From Haemophilus parainfluenzae (GTDB lineage: Bacteria > Pseudomonadota > Gammaproteobacteria > Enterobacterales > Pasteurellaceae), in contig NZ_CP127167.1 of assembly GCF_036288925.1 (NCBI RefSeq), positions 1,860,001 to 1,924,000 of the forward strand: a stretch of 64,000 bases of DNA. The letters run 5' to 3'. Below are positions 10,500 to 21,518 of this stretch, piece after piece. Under the pieces are notes generated by a model. It saw only the letters and a program-made list of their open reading frames with translations, did not search any database and had not been told where the DNA came from. The first letter of the stretch is position 1. Each line of letters begins with the position of its first letter. The translations under genes were made by a program, and so were the position numbers.

Positions 10500-11327
10500 T
10501 TACTCTTCAATAGAACGTAATAATTCGTTGATACCTACTTTACCTAAAGTTTTTGCATCAACTTTTTTCACAATCACTGCACAGTATAAGCTGTATTTAC
10601 CACATTTAGATGGAAGGCTACCTGATACCACTACAGAACCAGCAGGAACGCGGCCATAGAATACTTCACCTGTTTCACGATCGTAGATCTTCGTTGATTG
10701 ACCAATGAATACGCCCATAGAGATCACACAACCATCTTCCACAATCACACCTTCAACAACTTCAGAACGTGCACCGATAAAACAGTTATCACCGATAATG
10801 GTTGGGTTTGCTTGTAATGGCTCTAACACACCACCGATACCTACACCACCAGATAAGTGTACGTTTTTACCAATTTGTGCACATGAACCAACAGTTGCCC
10901 ATGTATCGACCATGGTACCTTCACCTATGTATGCACCGATATTGACATAAGATGGCATTAATACACAGTTTTTAGAAATGTATGCGCCTTTACGTACTGT
11001 TGCAGAAGGTACGACACGGAAACCTTCTTGAGCAAAACGCTCTTCGGTATAGTCAGCAAACTTCAATGCCACTTTGTCATAGTATTTTGTTTCTGCTCCA
11101 TCAATAATTTGATTATCATTGATACGGAAAGATAATAATACGGCTTTTTTCAACCATTGATGTGTCACCCATTCACCATCAATTTTTTCTGCAACACGGT
11201 ATTTACCGCTATCTAATCCTTCGATCACTTCTTCGATTACTGCACGAGTTTGTGCATCAACAGTTTTAGGTGTGATTTCTGCACGTTTTTCAAATGCTGC
11301 TTCAATAATTTGTTGTAAATTTGACAT
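10500..11327 (-). CDS. dapD: Tetrahydrodipicolinate N-succinyltransferase
   Basis: A 275-residue trimeric left-handed beta-helix enzyme that succinylates tetrahydrodipicolinate in the succinylase branch of lysine and diaminopimelate synthesis. Hexapeptide-type turns run through the middle ([46 protein letters not shown]). The start [12 protein letters not shown] at 11327 is chosen because AGGAAG lies about 7 bases before it and the length then equals the family norm. An in-frame extension to 11420 adds 31 unlike residues and almost reaches the pcp terminator. Confidence 0.96.
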   Translation of the reverse strand: MSNLQQIIEAAFEKRAEITPKTVDAQTRAVIEEVIEGLDSGKYRVAEKIDGEWVTHQWLKKAVLLSFRINDNQIIDGAETKYYDKVALKFADYTEERFAQEGFRVVPSATVRKGAYISKNCVLMPSYVNIGAYIGEGTMVDTWATVGSCAQIGKNVHLSGGVGIGGVLEPLQANPTIIGDNCFIGARSEVVEGVIVEDGCVISMGVFIGQSTKIYDRETGEVFYGRVPAGSVVVSGSLPSKCGKYSLYCAVIVKKVDAKTLGKVGINELLRSIEE

Positions 11328-11425
11328 TTTGCTTCCTATTGTCGATATGAAATAACGGTTTATAGTTTTATCATATTTTTGACTTTCAAGCAAAACAACT
11401 ACGTTTTCTTTTGATTTCAAATATA

Positions 11426-11456
11426 AAAAAAGCGAACCTAATGGCTCGCTTTTTTC
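11426..11456 (-). terminator. Terminator of the yecM-lipoprotein-pcp cluster
   Basis: Stem AAAAAAGCGA (11426-11435) / TCGCTTTTTT (11446-11455) just after the pcp stop. The A-run on the left arm gives a T-run on the minus strand. Confidence 0.75.
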
Positions 11457-11471
11457 TAGTTCTTGTTTACG

Positions 11472-11936
11472 TTAGTTTATAACAGAAACATTTAATGATG
11501 AACCACCAACGATTCTTACGCGACGACCCGCTTTAAAGTTAGGATCTGCTTTTTGAACGACTACAATTTCTTCGTTATTATCTTTTCTGATAACAAGTTC
11601 TGCGCCATTCACTTGACTCATTTTTTCTTCAGCCTTACTACCGAGCATTGCACCACCAATTGCACCAACCGCTGTTGCAATAGCTTGGCCTGTACCGCCA
11701 CCAATTGTACTACCCGCAATACCACCTAGTGCGCCGCCACCAACAGTACCAATTACGCCAGGATTATCGGCTTGAATTTTAACTGGACGAACAGAAACAA
11801 TCGTACCATAGCTAATTGAACGCGCTTCTTTCGCCTGCCCAGCTTCATATACATCACCACTAAAAATATCGGTATTAGCACAGCCAGTTAAACCAATAGA
11901 CATCATAAGTGCTAACGCCACTGTTATTTTTTTCAT
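11472..11936 (-). CDS. pcp: Outer-membrane lipoprotein of the Pcp/SlyB family
   Basis: A 154-residue lipoprotein: signal peptide MKKITVALALMMSIGLTGC with lipobox LTGC, then a mature protein with a glycine-zipper membrane segment (GTVGGGALGGIAGSTIGGG) and a C-terminal small beta domain ending in a basic GRRVRIV stretch. This is the layout of H. influenzae Pcp and enterobacterial SlyB, abundant outer-membrane lipoproteins tied to envelope integrity. It follows another small lipoprotein gene and yecM on the same strand, and a terminator closes the group. Confidence 0.88.
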   Translation of the reverse strand: MKKITVALALMMSIGLTGCANTDIFSGDVYEAGQAKEARSISYGTIVSVRPVKIQADNPGVIGTVGGGALGGIAGSTIGGGTGQAIATAVGAIGGAMLGSKAEEKMSQVNGAELVIRKDNNEEIVVVQKADPNFKAGRRVRIVGGSSLNVSVIN

Positions 11937-11958
11937 AAAACTACCTTCTAAAATTTAA

Positions 11959-12258
11959 TTAAATTGGATTTCTTGGAGACCACGTCGAAATATTTTTTAC
12001 GCCTTGCCTATCTCCAGAGACTTTCGCACAGACTCCTGTTACTAGAGTTGAATCGTATTTTTGAACGATTACTTCTGTTTCGCCTTCTTGCTTGTATGAA
12101 CAATCATTCTTTCGAAGGGTTAATTTTATATCATTCCCCTGAGCTTCAGTAAAAATAATTTGTCCTTTATACGTATACTCATCTTTTTTTAATTGAGATG
12201 AACATGCAAATAAACCTAAGCTAAATAAAACAATTAATGCTAAGGCAACTTTTTTCAT
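11959..12258 (-). CDS. Small putative lipoprotein
   Basis: A 99-residue protein starting MKKVALALIVLFSLGLFAC, with a lipobox LFAC cleaved before Cys19, so a periplasmic-facing lipoprotein is predicted. The mature part is short and polar, with two more cysteines (NDCSY and GVCAK) that could form a disulfide. I do not recognise a domain. The start at 12258 is preferred over an upstream in-frame TTG at 12271-12273 because GAGGG sits about 8 bases before it. It begins four bases after the yecM stop, so the two are probably co-transcribed and translationally coupled. Confidence 0.75.
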   Translation of the reverse strand: MKKVALALIVLFSLGLFACSSQLKKDEYTYKGQIIFTEAQGNDIKLTLRKNDCSYKQEGETEVIVQKYDSTLVTGVCAKVSGDRQGVKNISTWSPRNPI

Positions 12259-12262
12259 TATA

Positions 12263-12832
12263 TTAACCCTCAAGTATTTTCTTTATCGCATAAGGATGAA
12301 CCTTTATGCAAACGTAATTTTCTGTTTTATCAACAAAACTTACTGCAATGGATGGATTAGGCAATTGCTCCCCTTCCACTTTAGGCTCACTCACTTTCAT
12401 GGTTAATTGAGTTATTTCCTTCCATAAAAAAGTATTATAAATCCGATTAACCCAACTCTCCACAGATTCATTAAGTAAAAACGGCATTACAATCTCAATA
12501 TGTTCCCAAGTTTCTTGGGGATATTGTTTATTTTTAGGGAAAGGTAATTCAATAACATCGACAGGTTGACCAATAAAATTAACTGGTTCATCTAATTCAA
12601 TCAAATAGATAGGACGATGATTGACGATATTACTGCTTAAAATTTTACCGTACTTTAATAATTCTGTCAGCCAATTTTTTGCTTTTTCTTTACTATTTGC
12701 TCTTAAAGCTAAATGATCAATTTGGTAATCGGTTAAATTAATTTTCATTACAGCAGCTAATTGTTGAATTTTTTCCTTAAACGAAGGTAACTCTTGATAA
12801 AGTGCGCTCGATTTTTCCATTAAATTTGACAT
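12263..12832 (-). CDS. yecM: YecM family protein (VOC superfamily)
   Basis: A 189-residue protein of the YecM family, small cytosolic proteins with a vicinal-oxygen-chelate fold and a presumed but unproven metal-dependent role. Family features include [19 protein letters not shown] (metal-site His), [12 protein letters not shown] and [10 protein letters not shown]. It is divergent from argS (88 bp between starts), an arrangement also seen in other gamma-proteobacteria, and probably leads an operon with the small lipoprotein and pcp. Confidence 0.85.
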   Translation of the reverse strand: MSNLMEKSSALYQELPSFKEKIQQLAAVMKINLTDYQIDHLALRANSKEKAKNWLTELLKYGKILSSNIVNHRPIYLIELDEPVNFIGQPVDVIELPFPKNKQYPQETWEHIEIVMPFLLNESVESWVNRIYNTFLWKEITQLTMKVSEPKVEGEQLPNPSIAVSFVDKTENYVCIKVHPYAIKKILEG

Positions 12833-12920
12833 TTTCTACTACTCTTACTTTGAGAAATCTATAAACAACGGTATCATAGCCGATTATTTTCATTATTCAA
12901 TTTCAAGATTAGGAAAAACC

Positions 12921-14654
12921 GTGAATATTCAATCTATTTTATCCGATAAAATTAAACAAGCGATGATTGCAGCTGGTGCAGATGAACAATGTGATGCACT
13001 TATTCGTCAATCTGGTAAACCGCAATTTGGTGACTATCAAGCAAACGGCATCATGGCTGCTGCTAAAAAACTAGGTTTAAACCCACGTGAATTTGCACAA
13101 AAAGTACTTGAGCATTCTAATCTTTCTGATGTTGCCGAAAAAACTGAAATTGCTGGCCCAGGCTTTATCAATATTTTCTTAAATCCAACTTGGTTAGCGA
13201 ATAATGTTTCTGCCGCATTAAAAGATCAAAATCTTGGTGTAAGTGTAAATGAAAAACAAACCATTGTAATTGATTATTCTTCACCAAATGTTGCGAAAGA
13301 AATGCACGTAGGTCACTTACGTTCTACCATTATCGGAGATGCCGTTGTTCGTACCCTTGAATTTTTAGGTCATAACGTTATTCGTGCGAACCACGTAGGC
13401 GACTGGGGTACCCAATTTGGTATGCTCATTGCTTATCTTGAAAAAATGGAAAATGAACATGCGAGCGAAATGGAACTTCAAGATCTTGAAGCGTTCTATC
13501 GCGAAGCGAAAAAACACTATGATGAAGATGAAGCTTTCGCTGAAAAAGCACGTAACTATGTGGTGAAATTGCAAAGTGGAGATGAATATTGCCGCACGAT
13601 GTGGAAAAAATTAGTTGATATCACCATGCAACAAAACCAACGCAACTATGATCGCTTAAATGTCACGTTAACCGAAAAAGATGTAATGGGTGAAAGCCTT
13701 TACAACCCGATGTTACCTGCTATCGTTGAAGATCTAAAAAAACAAGGTTTAGCCGTTGAAGATGAAGATGCATTAGTAGTTTATCTTGATGAATTCAAGA
13801 ATAAAGAAGGCGAAGCAATGGGCGTTATCGTTCAGAAGAAAGATGGTGGTTTCCTTTATACCACTACTGACATTGCTGCGGCTAAATATCGTTATGAAAC
13901 CTTAAAAGCGGATCGAGCATTAGTGTTCTCAGATACTCGTCAAAGCCAACACATGCAACAAGCTTGGTTAATTACGCGTAAAGCAGGTTATGTGCCAGAC
14001 AGCTTCTCACTTGAACATAAAAACTTTGGCATGATGTTAGGTAAAGATGGTAAACCATTCAAAACTCGTACTGGCGGTACAGTAAAATTAGCGGATTTAT
14101 TAGATGAAGCGATTGAACGTGCAACTGTATTAATCAACGAGAAAAATACCAATTTATCTGACGATGAAAAAACAGCGGTTATTGAAGCGGTTGGTATTGG
14201 CTCGGTGAAATATGCAGATCTTTCTAAAAACCGCACGACTGACTATGTATTCGATTGGAACAATATGCTTAGCTTTGAAGGTAATACTGCGCCTTATATG
14301 CAATATGCTTACACGCGTATTCGTTCTATCTTCAATAAAGCAGATGTGAATCCAACCGCACTTGCCGAAGCTAAGATTCAGCTTTCTGATGAAAAAGAAC
14401 GTGCATTGGCCATCAAATTGCTTCAATTTGAAGAAGCCGTTCAAACAGTGGGCAAAGAAGGTACACCGCATGTGCTCTGTGCTTATTTATATGAATTGGC
14501 AGGTGTGTTCTCCTCATTCTATGAACACTGCCCAATCTTAAATGCAAAAGATGAAAACGTAAAATTAAGCCGTTTAAAACTCGCTTCTCTTACAGAGAAA
14601 ACCTTAAAACAAGGTCTAGAGTTATTAGGCATTAAGACAATTGAAAAAATGTAA
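12921..14654 (+). CDS. argS: Arginyl-tRNA synthetase
   Basis: A 577-residue class I synthetase for tRNA-Arg. The N-terminal Add-1 domain is followed by the HIGH-type motif HVGHLRS near residue 130 and the region [17 protein letters not shown], which stands in for KMSKS in ArgRS. The anticodon-binding domain ends in the typical LGI.....M tail. Translation starts at a GTG (12921), with AGGAAAAACC just upstream; the protein begins [10 protein letters not shown] like other Haemophilus ArgRS, so the GTG is well supported. Confidence 0.97.
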   Translation: MNIQSILSDKIKQAMIAAGADEQCDALIRQSGKPQFGDYQANGIMAAAKKLGLNPREFAQKVLEHSNLSDVAEKTEIAGPGFINIFLNPTWLANNVSAALKDQNLGVSVNEKQTIVIDYSSPNVAKEMHVGHLRSTIIGDAVVRTLEFLGHNVIRANHVGDWGTQFGMLIAYLEKMENEHASEMELQDLEAFYREAKKHYDEDEAFAEKARNYVVKLQSGDEYCRTMWKKLVDITMQQNQRNYDRLNVTLTEKDVMGESLYNPMLPAIVEDLKKQGLAVEDEDALVVYLDEFKNKEGEAMGVIVQKKDGGFLYTTTDIAAAKYRYETLKADRALVFSDTRQSQHMQQAWLITRKAGYVPDSFSLEHKNFGMMLGKDGKPFKTRTGGTVKLADLLDEAIERATVLINEKNTNLSDDEKTAVIEAVGIGSVKYADLSKNRTTDYVFDWNNMLSFEGNTAPYMQYAYTRIRSIFNKADVNPTALAEAKIQLSDEKERALAIKLLQFEEAVQTVGKEGTPHVLCAYLYELAGVFSSFYEHCPILNAKDENVKLSRLKLASLTEKTLKQGLELLGIKTIEKM

Positions 14655-14674
14655 AAAAGTCGATACAAAAAGCT

Positions 14675-14725
14675 AGCTGCACCCGAAAAAGTTGAACTAA
14701 ATAAATCAACAAATGAGGTGCAGCC
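14675..14725. repeat. Inverted repeat, possible remnant of insertion-sequence ends
   Basis: GCTGCACC (14676-14683) and its complement GGTGCAGC (14717-14724) bracket a short AT-rich stretch in which GTTGA and TCAAC also face each other. It is not followed by a T-run, so it is a poor terminator. The two arms resemble terminal repeats of a small insertion sequence with its middle deleted. No target duplication is visible. The IS origin is an inference. Confidence 0.35.
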
Positions 14726-14949
14726 CTTATTATAAAGAAACTCTATAACAGAATTTTAATTATGGTCATCTGTCCATTCACAGTTTGTTATTTATATGTA
14801 AATAATAAGGATATCGAGTATATGATGAAGTGATTTAATTTTTAAGTAGAGTTAAAAATAATATATTGTTATGAATAGCTAATAGAAACATAATTGATAG
14901 AGTTGAGAGTTGTTTAACTCATTATCATCATCAATATATTCAACTAAAA

Positions 14950-14987
14950 TTAAAGGAACTGACTTCGATATCATATCATCAGTTCCT
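14950..14987 (-). terminator. Possible terminator of sspA-sspB
   Basis: AGGAACTGA (14954-14962) pairs with TCAGTTCCT (14979-14987). Read on the minus strand, the stem is followed by TTTAATTTTAG. It lies 39 bp after the sspB stop. Confidence 0.6.
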
Positions 14988-15025
14988 AATAAAGATCACT
15001 CATTTAGAGCTACTCTTTTTCTTTA

Positions 15026-15472
15026 TCAATCAACAATTCGTAAATGAGATGCTGATTTTTGTATTTTATTTTTAAGTCTAGGCTTATCTACAGCTTCAGA
15101 AAAGCTTAAGGGCTGTTCAGATATTGGCTCTCGGTTTAATTCATCGTAAATTTCTTCTGCCTCAAACATTACACCATCACCATTTTCACGAGCGTAAATA
15201 GCTAAAGCCGCTCCCATCGGAATATATAACTCACGAGAAATACCTTTAAAACGTGCATTAAACTGAATAAAATCATTCGTTAATTGTAAATTTCCTGTCG
15301 CTCCAGCTGAAAGATTTAAGACAATTTGTCCATCTTTTACATATTCTACAGGCACATTAGTACCATAATAATTGGCATCTACAACTAAATATGGTGTGAA
15401 ATCGTTATCCACTAACCAATCATAATAGGCTCTTAGCAAATAAGGTCGTTTTGGAGAAGATAAATTGGCCAT
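15026..15472 (-). CDS. sspB: ClpXP adaptor protein SspB
   Basis: A 148-residue adaptor that binds SsrA-tagged proteins and delivers them to ClpXP. The N-terminal substrate-binding fold begins RPYLLRAYYDWLVDNDFTPYLVVDA. The C-terminus is a flexible acidic/basic linker ending SHLRIVD, which fits the ClpX-binding tail (consensus around LRVV). Its start codon overlaps the sspA stop by one base (TAATG), so the two are translationally coupled. Confidence 0.95.
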   Translation of the reverse strand: MANLSSPKRPYLLRAYYDWLVDNDFTPYLVVDANYYGTNVPVEYVKDGQIVLNLSAGATGNLQLTNDFIQFNARFKGISRELYIPMGAALAIYARENGDGVMFEAEEIYDELNREPISEQPLSFSEAVDKPRLKNKIQKSASHLRIVD

Positions 15473-16110
15473 TATTTGTCATCCATTAAATTTTTAGGCG
15501 CAGCTTCACCCACTGATTGTAAGAATGAGTCATGGCTAAACACACGATCCATATAACCTTTAATTGCTTTGCTTCCTGTACCAGTAAACTCAACACCCAT
15601 ATTACGTAATTTCCAGAGTAATGGTGCAATATAACAGTCTACTAAACCAAACTCTTCACTCATAAAATAAGGCGTTTGTTGAAAAATTGTAGATACCGCT
15701 AACAATTCTTCTTTTAGCTGTTTTAACGCTTCTTCACGCTCAACTCCAGTACCTTTTTCAGCAATTTCTAATGTCGGATACCAATCTTGCTCAATACGTA
15801 ACATCAACAGGCGGCTCTTAGCTCGAGCTACTGGGTAAACTGGCATTAGTGGCGGATGTGGAAAACGCTCATCAAGATATTCCATAATAATACGTGAGCT
15901 GAATAATATTAAATCACGATCTACTAAAGTCGGTAGTGTACCGTAAGGATTTAATTCCATTAAATCTTCTGATAATGCTTGCAAATCCACTTCCTCGTTT
16001 TCGTAAGCAACTCCTTTTTCAGCTAAGACAATCTTAACCTGATGACAGTAAATGTCATTTTTATTTGAAAAAAGAGTCATTACTGAACGTTTATTCGATG
16101 CATTGGACAT
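15472..16110 (-). CDS. sspA: Stringent starvation protein A
   Basis: A 212-residue glutathione-S-transferase-fold protein that binds RNA polymerase in stationary phase and starvation rather than acting as an enzyme. The thioredoxin-like N-domain (VMTLFSNKNDIYCHQVKIVLAEKGV) and all-helical C-domain are intact. The operon order rplM-rpsI-sspA-sspB on one strand is the standard gamma-proteobacterial arrangement, here with a terminator between rpsI and sspA. Confidence 0.96.
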   Translation of the reverse strand: MSNASNKRSVMTLFSNKNDIYCHQVKIVLAEKGVAYENEEVDLQALSEDLMELNPYGTLPTLVDRDLILFSSRIIMEYLDERFPHPPLMPVYPVARAKSRLLMLRIEQDWYPTLEIAEKGTGVEREEALKQLKEELLAVSTIFQQTPYFMSEEFGLVDCYIAPLLWKLRNMGVEFTGTGSKAIKGYMDRVFSHDSFLQSVGEAAPKNLMDDK

Positions 16111-16296
16111 TTATTCCTCCGAAGATCCAAAATAATCTATATACTTCTACTTAAAATTGACGACTATTTTAACATAAATGATAGACAAATCGCCAATAAT
16201 TTCTTATTTTCACTTTAAAATCAAACGGTTAGATAGCAAAATGAAAAATCAAAGAACGGTGATTTTTATTTAACTTACTTTTTACAAGCATAAAAA

Positions 16297-16318
16297 AAGC
16301 AGAGATTGCTCTCTGCTT
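16297..16318 (-). terminator. Terminator of rplM-rpsI
   Basis: Perfect 9-bp stem AAGCAGAGA (16297-16305) / TCTCTGCTT (16310-16318) with a four-base loop. A run of As on the left gives a T-run for minus-strand transcripts. It lies 20 bp after rpsI. Confidence 0.88.
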
Positions 16319-16338
16319 TCTTGAAACGATAATAAAAA

Positions 16339-16731
16339 TTAACGTTTGGAGTATTGTGGACGACGACGTGCTTTGTGTAAACCCACTTTTTTACGCTCAA
16401 CGCGACGTGCGTCACGAGTAACGAAGCCAGCTGCACGAAGAGCAGGACGTAAAGTCTCATCATATTCCATTAATGCACGAGTGATACCGTGACGGATTGC
16501 ACCCGCTTGACCAGAAATACCACCACCTTTAACAGTGATGTATAGGTCTAATTTATCAGTTAATTCCACTAATTCTAACGGTTGACGTACGATCATACGA
16601 GCTGTTTCGCGACCGAAATATACGTCTAATCCACGTTGGTTAATAGTGATTTTACCACTGCCCGGTTTGATAAATACACGAGCTGAAGAGCTTTTGCGGC
16701 GACCTGTGCCGTAGTTTTGATTCTCTGCCAT
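16339..16731 (-). CDS. rpsI: 30S ribosomal protein S9 (uS9)
   Basis: A 130-residue protein with the full S9 signature: [26 protein letters not shown] at the start, [20 protein letters not shown] in the middle and the basic C-terminal tail RRRPQYSKR that reaches the ribosomal P site. It lies 16 bp after rplM, as one operon. Confidence 0.99.
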   Translation of the reverse strand: MAENQNYGTGRRKSSSARVFIKPGSGKITINQRGLDVYFGRETARMIVRQPLELVELTDKLDLYITVKGGGISGQAGAIRHGITRALMEYDETLRPALRAAGFVTRDARRVERKKVGLHKARRRPQYSKR

Positions 16732-16747
16732 TTCCTAAACCTCGTGA

Positions 16748-17179
<432 letters not shown>

Positions 17180-17280
17180 TTAATTACCAAAATATAAGTT
17201 TGATACCCAGTGTTCCATATTGATTGAAACACAACCATTAATCTTAATCTCCACCCCTTCGAGTGTGATCTCGATAAAAT

Positions 17281-17305
17281 AATACACAGTGGGAATCTGT
17301 GTATT
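17281..17305 (-). promoter_or_regulatory. Hairpin at the 5' end of the rplM leader
   Basis: AATACACAG (17281-17289) pairs with CTGTGTATT (17297-17305). Given the promoter at 17320-17348, the transcript should begin near 17313, so this stem would sit almost at its 5' end, about 105 bases before the rplM start. It could stabilise the mRNA or take part in feedback control by L13. There is no T-run after it. Confidence 0.4.
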
Positions 17306-17319
17306 TACAGGGTCGGCAT

Positions 17320-17348
17320 ATTATACCTATTTTCAATAAAAATGCTAA
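17320..17348 (-). promoter_or_regulatory. Promoter of rplM-rpsI
   Basis: On the minus strand, TTAGCA (17343-17348) and a perfect TATAAT (17320-17325) are 17 bp apart, a sigma-70 pattern. The 320-bp gap between rplM and metF is otherwise AT-rich and without a gene. The metF promoter must also lie here but I could not place it. Confidence 0.6.
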
Positions 17349-17463
17349 CTTTTTGTTCAAAAAACTCATTTTATTTATAGAACACAAAAATAAACATTAA
17401 TTAATTTCATGATTTTTATGAAACAATTGAAATTGACGCATGTTTATTCTTATCTTATGATAA

Positions 17464-18384
<921 letters not shown>

Positions 18385-18461
18385 ATATTCGGCTAAACTA
18401 AATTCAAGCTATAGATAGAATTCTCCTACGTAACCCTCTTTTCAGGGATATCATAAAACCA

Positions 18462-18498
18462 GCACCTAATTGTTGATTATTTGTTCAAGATTAGGTGC
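18462..18498. terminator. Inverted repeat between convergent metF and ycjF
   Basis: GCACCTAAT (18462-18470) pairs with ATTAGGTGC (18490-18498), with a 19-base loop. It lies between two converging genes, so a bidirectional terminator is likely although the T-runs are weak. Confidence 0.45.
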
Positions 18499-18521
18499 AT
18501 ATCAATTCTAAATTGAAGTTT

Positions 18522-19592
18522 TTAATATATATCCTCTGTTTCCCTTGCTTTATTTTTACCTAACACAACATCTTTCATCACCGTCAGCAACTCTTTTTGA
18601 ACATGAGAAAGTTTTGGTTTTTCGGCTTTCTCAAATGCAAGAGGACGACAAAACTCCATCGCCTTAATGCCCAATCGAGCCGTCAATAATCCCACGCCGA
18701 TCCCCTGCGCAGCGCGTGCAGAAAGTTTTGCGGTAATATTTTGAGAAAGCCAATCCATCCCTAAATCTTGCACGATTTCAGTCGCACCAGCAAAAGCGAG
18801 ATTCACTAACACTATTCTGAGCAAACGAAGACGGGTAAAATAGCCAAGCTCAATCCCATAAATCGCTGCAATTTTATTGATTAAACGAATATTTCGCCAT
18901 GCAATAAAAAACATATCAATAACGGCCAAAGGACTGATTGCGACAATCACCGCTGATTCCGCTGCCATTTTCGTAATCAGTTTTTTTGCTTTTTTATCAA
19001 AAGATTGCAACACCGTTTGACTAAATAAATGGGTAACTTCGCGAGCAGAATAACTTTCATTAAGTTGCTTTTCCCATTGAACAATTGCGGGATGCTGCGA
19101 ATCCAATTTTAAGGTATCGGCAATGGACAAACACAAGGCTTTTCCTTTATCGCTATCTTGCTCTGAAAAAACGTGATGATTTTCGACCGCACTTTCACCT
19201 ATTAATCGCTGACTTTGTTCTTGTAAATTCAAACGTTTTTTAAGTTTCACCAAACGTCGCCATTCTGCGATAATTTCAGATAAACCAAACAACACAACGA
19301 CAAAACTCACTAACGCAAAAGCAAGGTAAATCCATTGTTGATTTTGATAAGTATCCCAAATCCATTGAACAGATTGCGCAACCGTCGCCCCTAAAAATAA
19401 AAGTGCGGTCAATTTCAAAGCCGTTTTCCAACCACTCGATTTAGGCTTCACAATTTGCTCAAATTGCTCGTCCAACAACTCCCCTTCTAAAGGTTCGTTA
19501 TCAATGGTGGTTTCAACATTATGAAATTCTTGTTTAGGCAGAATTTCTTCCTCTTCGACTTGTTGAGATTGTGTGAAAATTTGTTTTGTCAT
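18522..19592 (-). CDS. ycjF: YcjF family inner-membrane protein (TIGR01620, DUF697)
   Basis: A 356-residue protein with an acidic N-terminus (VEEEEILPKQEF), two hydrophobic segments around residues 70-130 (LTALLFLGATVAQSVQWIW; LAFALVSFVVVLFGL) and a DUF697-type C-terminal half (ITKMAAESAVIVAISPLAVIDMFFIAWRNIRLINKIAAIYG). The start at 19592 follows GGAAAG and removes 27 unlike residues from a longer TTG-initiated frame. In E. coli, ycjF directly follows ycjX. Here ycjX lies 17 kb away on the same strand. Function not established; the pair is linked to envelope stress (phage-shock region) in enterobacteria. Confidence 0.88.
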   Translation of the reverse strand: MTKQIFTQSQQVEEEEILPKQEFHNVETTIDNEPLEGELLDEQFEQIVKPKSSGWKTALKLTALLFLGATVAQSVQWIWDTYQNQQWIYLAFALVSFVVVLFGLSEIIAEWRRLVKLKKRLNLQEQSQRLIGESAVENHHVFSEQDSDKGKALCLSIADTLKLDSQHPAIVQWEKQLNESYSAREVTHLFSQTVLQSFDKKAKKLITKMAAESAVIVAISPLAVIDMFFIAWRNIRLINKIAAIYGIELGYFTRLRLLRIVLVNLAFAGATEIVQDLGMDWLSQNITAKLSARAAQGIGVGLLTARLGIKAMEFCRPLAFEKAEKPKLSHVQKELLTVMKDVVLGKNKARETEDIY

Positions 19593-19773
19593 TATTCTTT
19601 CCAATAAAAATAGAAACGGTATTTTACTTCGAATTTCTTTAGCAAATCTTAAATGGCTGAAATAAAAAAGCAATATTGACTAGAAAATAAAATGAGCTAC
19701 TATAGCCATTGTCCACAATTAGTTTATCTAATGTGTTAAGTTTTAACTGTTAACTAACTAGAGGGATCTTTTC

Positions 19774-20880
19774 ATGAAGAAACTTATCGCCACTGCGGTG
19801 CTCTCCGCATGTTCTATGGCTTACGCCAATACCGACATTCCAAACTACAATACCGATTCTCATCTGTATGAATTCACTCAAACTTATGATTTAGTTGCGC
19901 CAAAAGGTTCGCAAGGACAAGCGAATCTGTGGGTGCCTTTACCATTTAATGGTGAGTATCAACAGGTAAAATCTATCCATTTTGAAGGTAACTATTTGGA
20001 TGCCTATGTGACAGAAAACAACAAATATGGTGCGAAAACGCTCTTTGCGACTTGGGATAAAGATGCACAAAAACGCGATTTAAAAATCACAATGGTGATT
20101 GAAACCAAAGATCGTGAACCAATGGTTAAAGGTGCATTAGAAAATTACAAACCACCAAAAGATATTCACTATTCTGTTGATGTACAAGAATATTTAAAAC
20201 CGACTCAACATATTAAAACTGATGGCATTGTGAAACAGTTCGCCGATAAAATTGTGGGCACTGAAACTAATCCATTGAAAAAAGCTGAGTTGATTCACCA
20301 ATGGATCGTCAATAATATGGAACGTGATAATTCCGTTTTAGGCTGTGGCGATGGTGATGTAGAAAAAATTCTGACCACTGGTGTGTTAAAAGGTAAATGT
20401 ACTGATATTAACTCTGTTTTCGTTGCACTTGCTCGTGCCAGCGGTATTCCTGCTCGTGAAATTTTCGGTATTCGTTTAGGTGCAGCGGATAAAATGGGCA
20501 AATACTCCAAAGGTGCATTCGGTAGCGCGGACGAACATGGCGTAGCAAACGTAAGCGGTGGTCAGCATTGTCGTGCTGAGTTCTATCTTGCGGGATTCGG
20601 CTGGGTGCCTGTTGATTCTGCAGACGTGGCCAAAATGCGTTTAGCAGAGAAAAAATCGGTTGATGATCAGGATACACAAGCCGTTGCCAAATACTTATTC
20701 GGTAACTGGGAAGCAAACTGGGTAGGATTTAATCATGCTCGTGATTTCGATTTATATCCACAACCAGAACTTGCTCCACTCAACAACTTTGGCTATCCGT
20801 ATGCTGAAGTGGGCGGCGACCCGTTAAATTCCTTTGACCCGAAAGAATTTAAATATGACTACATCTCTAAAAAGCTCTAA
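19774..20880 (+). CDS. Secreted transglutaminase-like domain protein
   Basis: A 368-residue protein with a signal peptide ([18 protein letters not shown]) and a transglutaminase/protease-like core. The catalytic triad can be placed at Cys209 ([24 protein letters not shown]), His265 ([11 protein letters not shown]) and Asp281 (WVPVDSAD). Such domains act as cysteine peptidases, amidases or cross-linking enzymes in the periplasm; the true substrate is unknown. An N-terminal beta-rich domain of about 150 residues precedes it. It overlaps the next gene (MerT-like) by 26 bp, then MerP-like follows, so all three form one operon. AGAGGGATC ahead of the ATG is a good ribosome binding site. Confidence 0.85.
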   Translation: MKKLIATAVLSACSMAYANTDIPNYNTDSHLYEFTQTYDLVAPKGSQGQANLWVPLPFNGEYQQVKSIHFEGNYLDAYVTENNKYGAKTLFATWDKDAQKRDLKITMVIETKDREPMVKGALENYKPPKDIHYSVDVQEYLKPTQHIKTDGIVKQFADKIVGTETNPLKKAELIHQWIVNNMERDNSVLGCGDGDVEKILTTGVLKGKCTDINSVFVALARASGIPAREIFGIRLGAADKMGKYSKGAFGSADEHGVANVSGGQHCRAEFYLAGFGWVPVDSADVAKMRLAEKKSVDDQDTQAVAKYLFGNWEANWVGFNHARDFDLYPQPELAPLNNFGYPYAEVGGDPLNSFDPKEFKYDYISKKL

Positions 20881-21217
20881 TAAATCTTTTTGGGTTGCGA
20901 TTGCCACCGCACTAAGTGCTGCGGTGGCATCAACCTTGTGCTGCATTGCGCCTTTAATCTATTTAGTATTTGGCGTGTCATCCACATGGTTGATTGGCTT
21001 GGGTGAATATGATTATTTACGCATTCCTATGCTTATCGTTTCATTATGCGCCTTTGCCTACGGCTTTTGGTTGCTGATGTTTTCAAAAAAAATCATTTGC
21101 AGCAAATACATTTCCCGTAAAAAGCTCATTGTTTTGTATTGGATTGTATTTATCGTCATGCTCTTTTTCTTAACTTATCCAACCATTTTACCGTGGATTT
21201 TAGAGCTTTCTAATTAG
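20855..21217 (+). CDS. MerT-like metal transport membrane protein
   Basis: A 120-residue inner-membrane protein with three hydrophobic segments. The first carries the vicinal cysteine pair Cys29-Cys30 ([16 protein letters not shown]), the mercury-binding signature of MerT. The loop after the second segment has only one cysteine (KKIICSKY) where MerT normally has two. The last segment ends LTYPTILPW, close to the MerT C-terminus. The start at 20855 inside the upstream gene is chosen over an in-frame TTG at 20834. A role in metal-ion passage with the MerP-like partner is likely; mercury itself is not shown. Confidence 0.82.
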   Translation: MTTSLKSSNKSFWVAIATALSAAVASTLCCIAPLIYLVFGVSSTWLIGLGEYDYLRIPMLIVSLCAFAYGFWLLMFSKKIICSKYISRKKLIVLYWIVFIVMLFFLTYPTILPWILELSN

Positions 21218-21226
21218 GAACAAAAA

Positions 21227-21505
21227 ATGAAGAAATTAACGACCACACTTTTGCTTTCATTATTCACTTTATCTATCGCACAAGCGGAAGAAACAAAGCA
21301 ACTTGTGCTAAAAGTGAATGAAATGAACTGCCAGCTTTGTGCTTATTTAGTGAATAAAGAGTTACGCAATATTGATGGCGTGATTTCCACTAAAGCCTCC
21401 ATTAAAGATAGAACTGTGACTGTTGTGGAAGATCCAAAAGTTGCTGATGAGCAGTTAATTAATGCAATTCATAAATTGGAATATACGGCGGAAGTGGTTA
21501 AGTAA
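21227..21505 (+). CDS. MerP-like periplasmic heavy-metal-binding protein
   Basis: A 92-residue protein with a cleavable signal peptide (MKKLTTTLLLSLFTLSIAQA) and one HMA domain. The metal-binding motif is MNCQLC (Cys35 and Cys38), a C-x-x-C as in MerP and copper chaperones. It starts 9 bp after the MerT-like gene, with AGGA upstream, which is the mer order T then P. There is no merA or merR nearby, so this is not a classical mercury-resistance operon. Confidence 0.88.
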   Translation: MKKLTTTLLLSLFTLSIAQAEETKQLVLKVNEMNCQLCAYLVNKELRNIDGVISTKASIKDRTVTVVEDPKVADEQLINAIHKLEYTAEVVK

Positions 21506-21518
21506 CCTGATAAAAAAT

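Larger units (their letters stand above)
14655..15025. other. Intergenic region between argS and sspB
   Basis: 371 bp of AT-rich DNA without a supportable gene. It holds the GCTGCACC inverted repeat at 14676-14724 and the sspB terminator at 14954-14987. A 23-codon open frame at 14762 has no ribosome binding site or recognisable content. Confidence 0.6.

Noticed and set aside
11328..11420. N-terminal extension of dapD
   Set aside because: It adds 31 residues not found in the family; AGGAAG and the usual length fit the start at 11327.
14762..14833. 23-codon open frame in the argS-sspB gap
   Set aside because: No ribosome binding site, no recognisable content, and AT-rich DNA gives such frames by chance.
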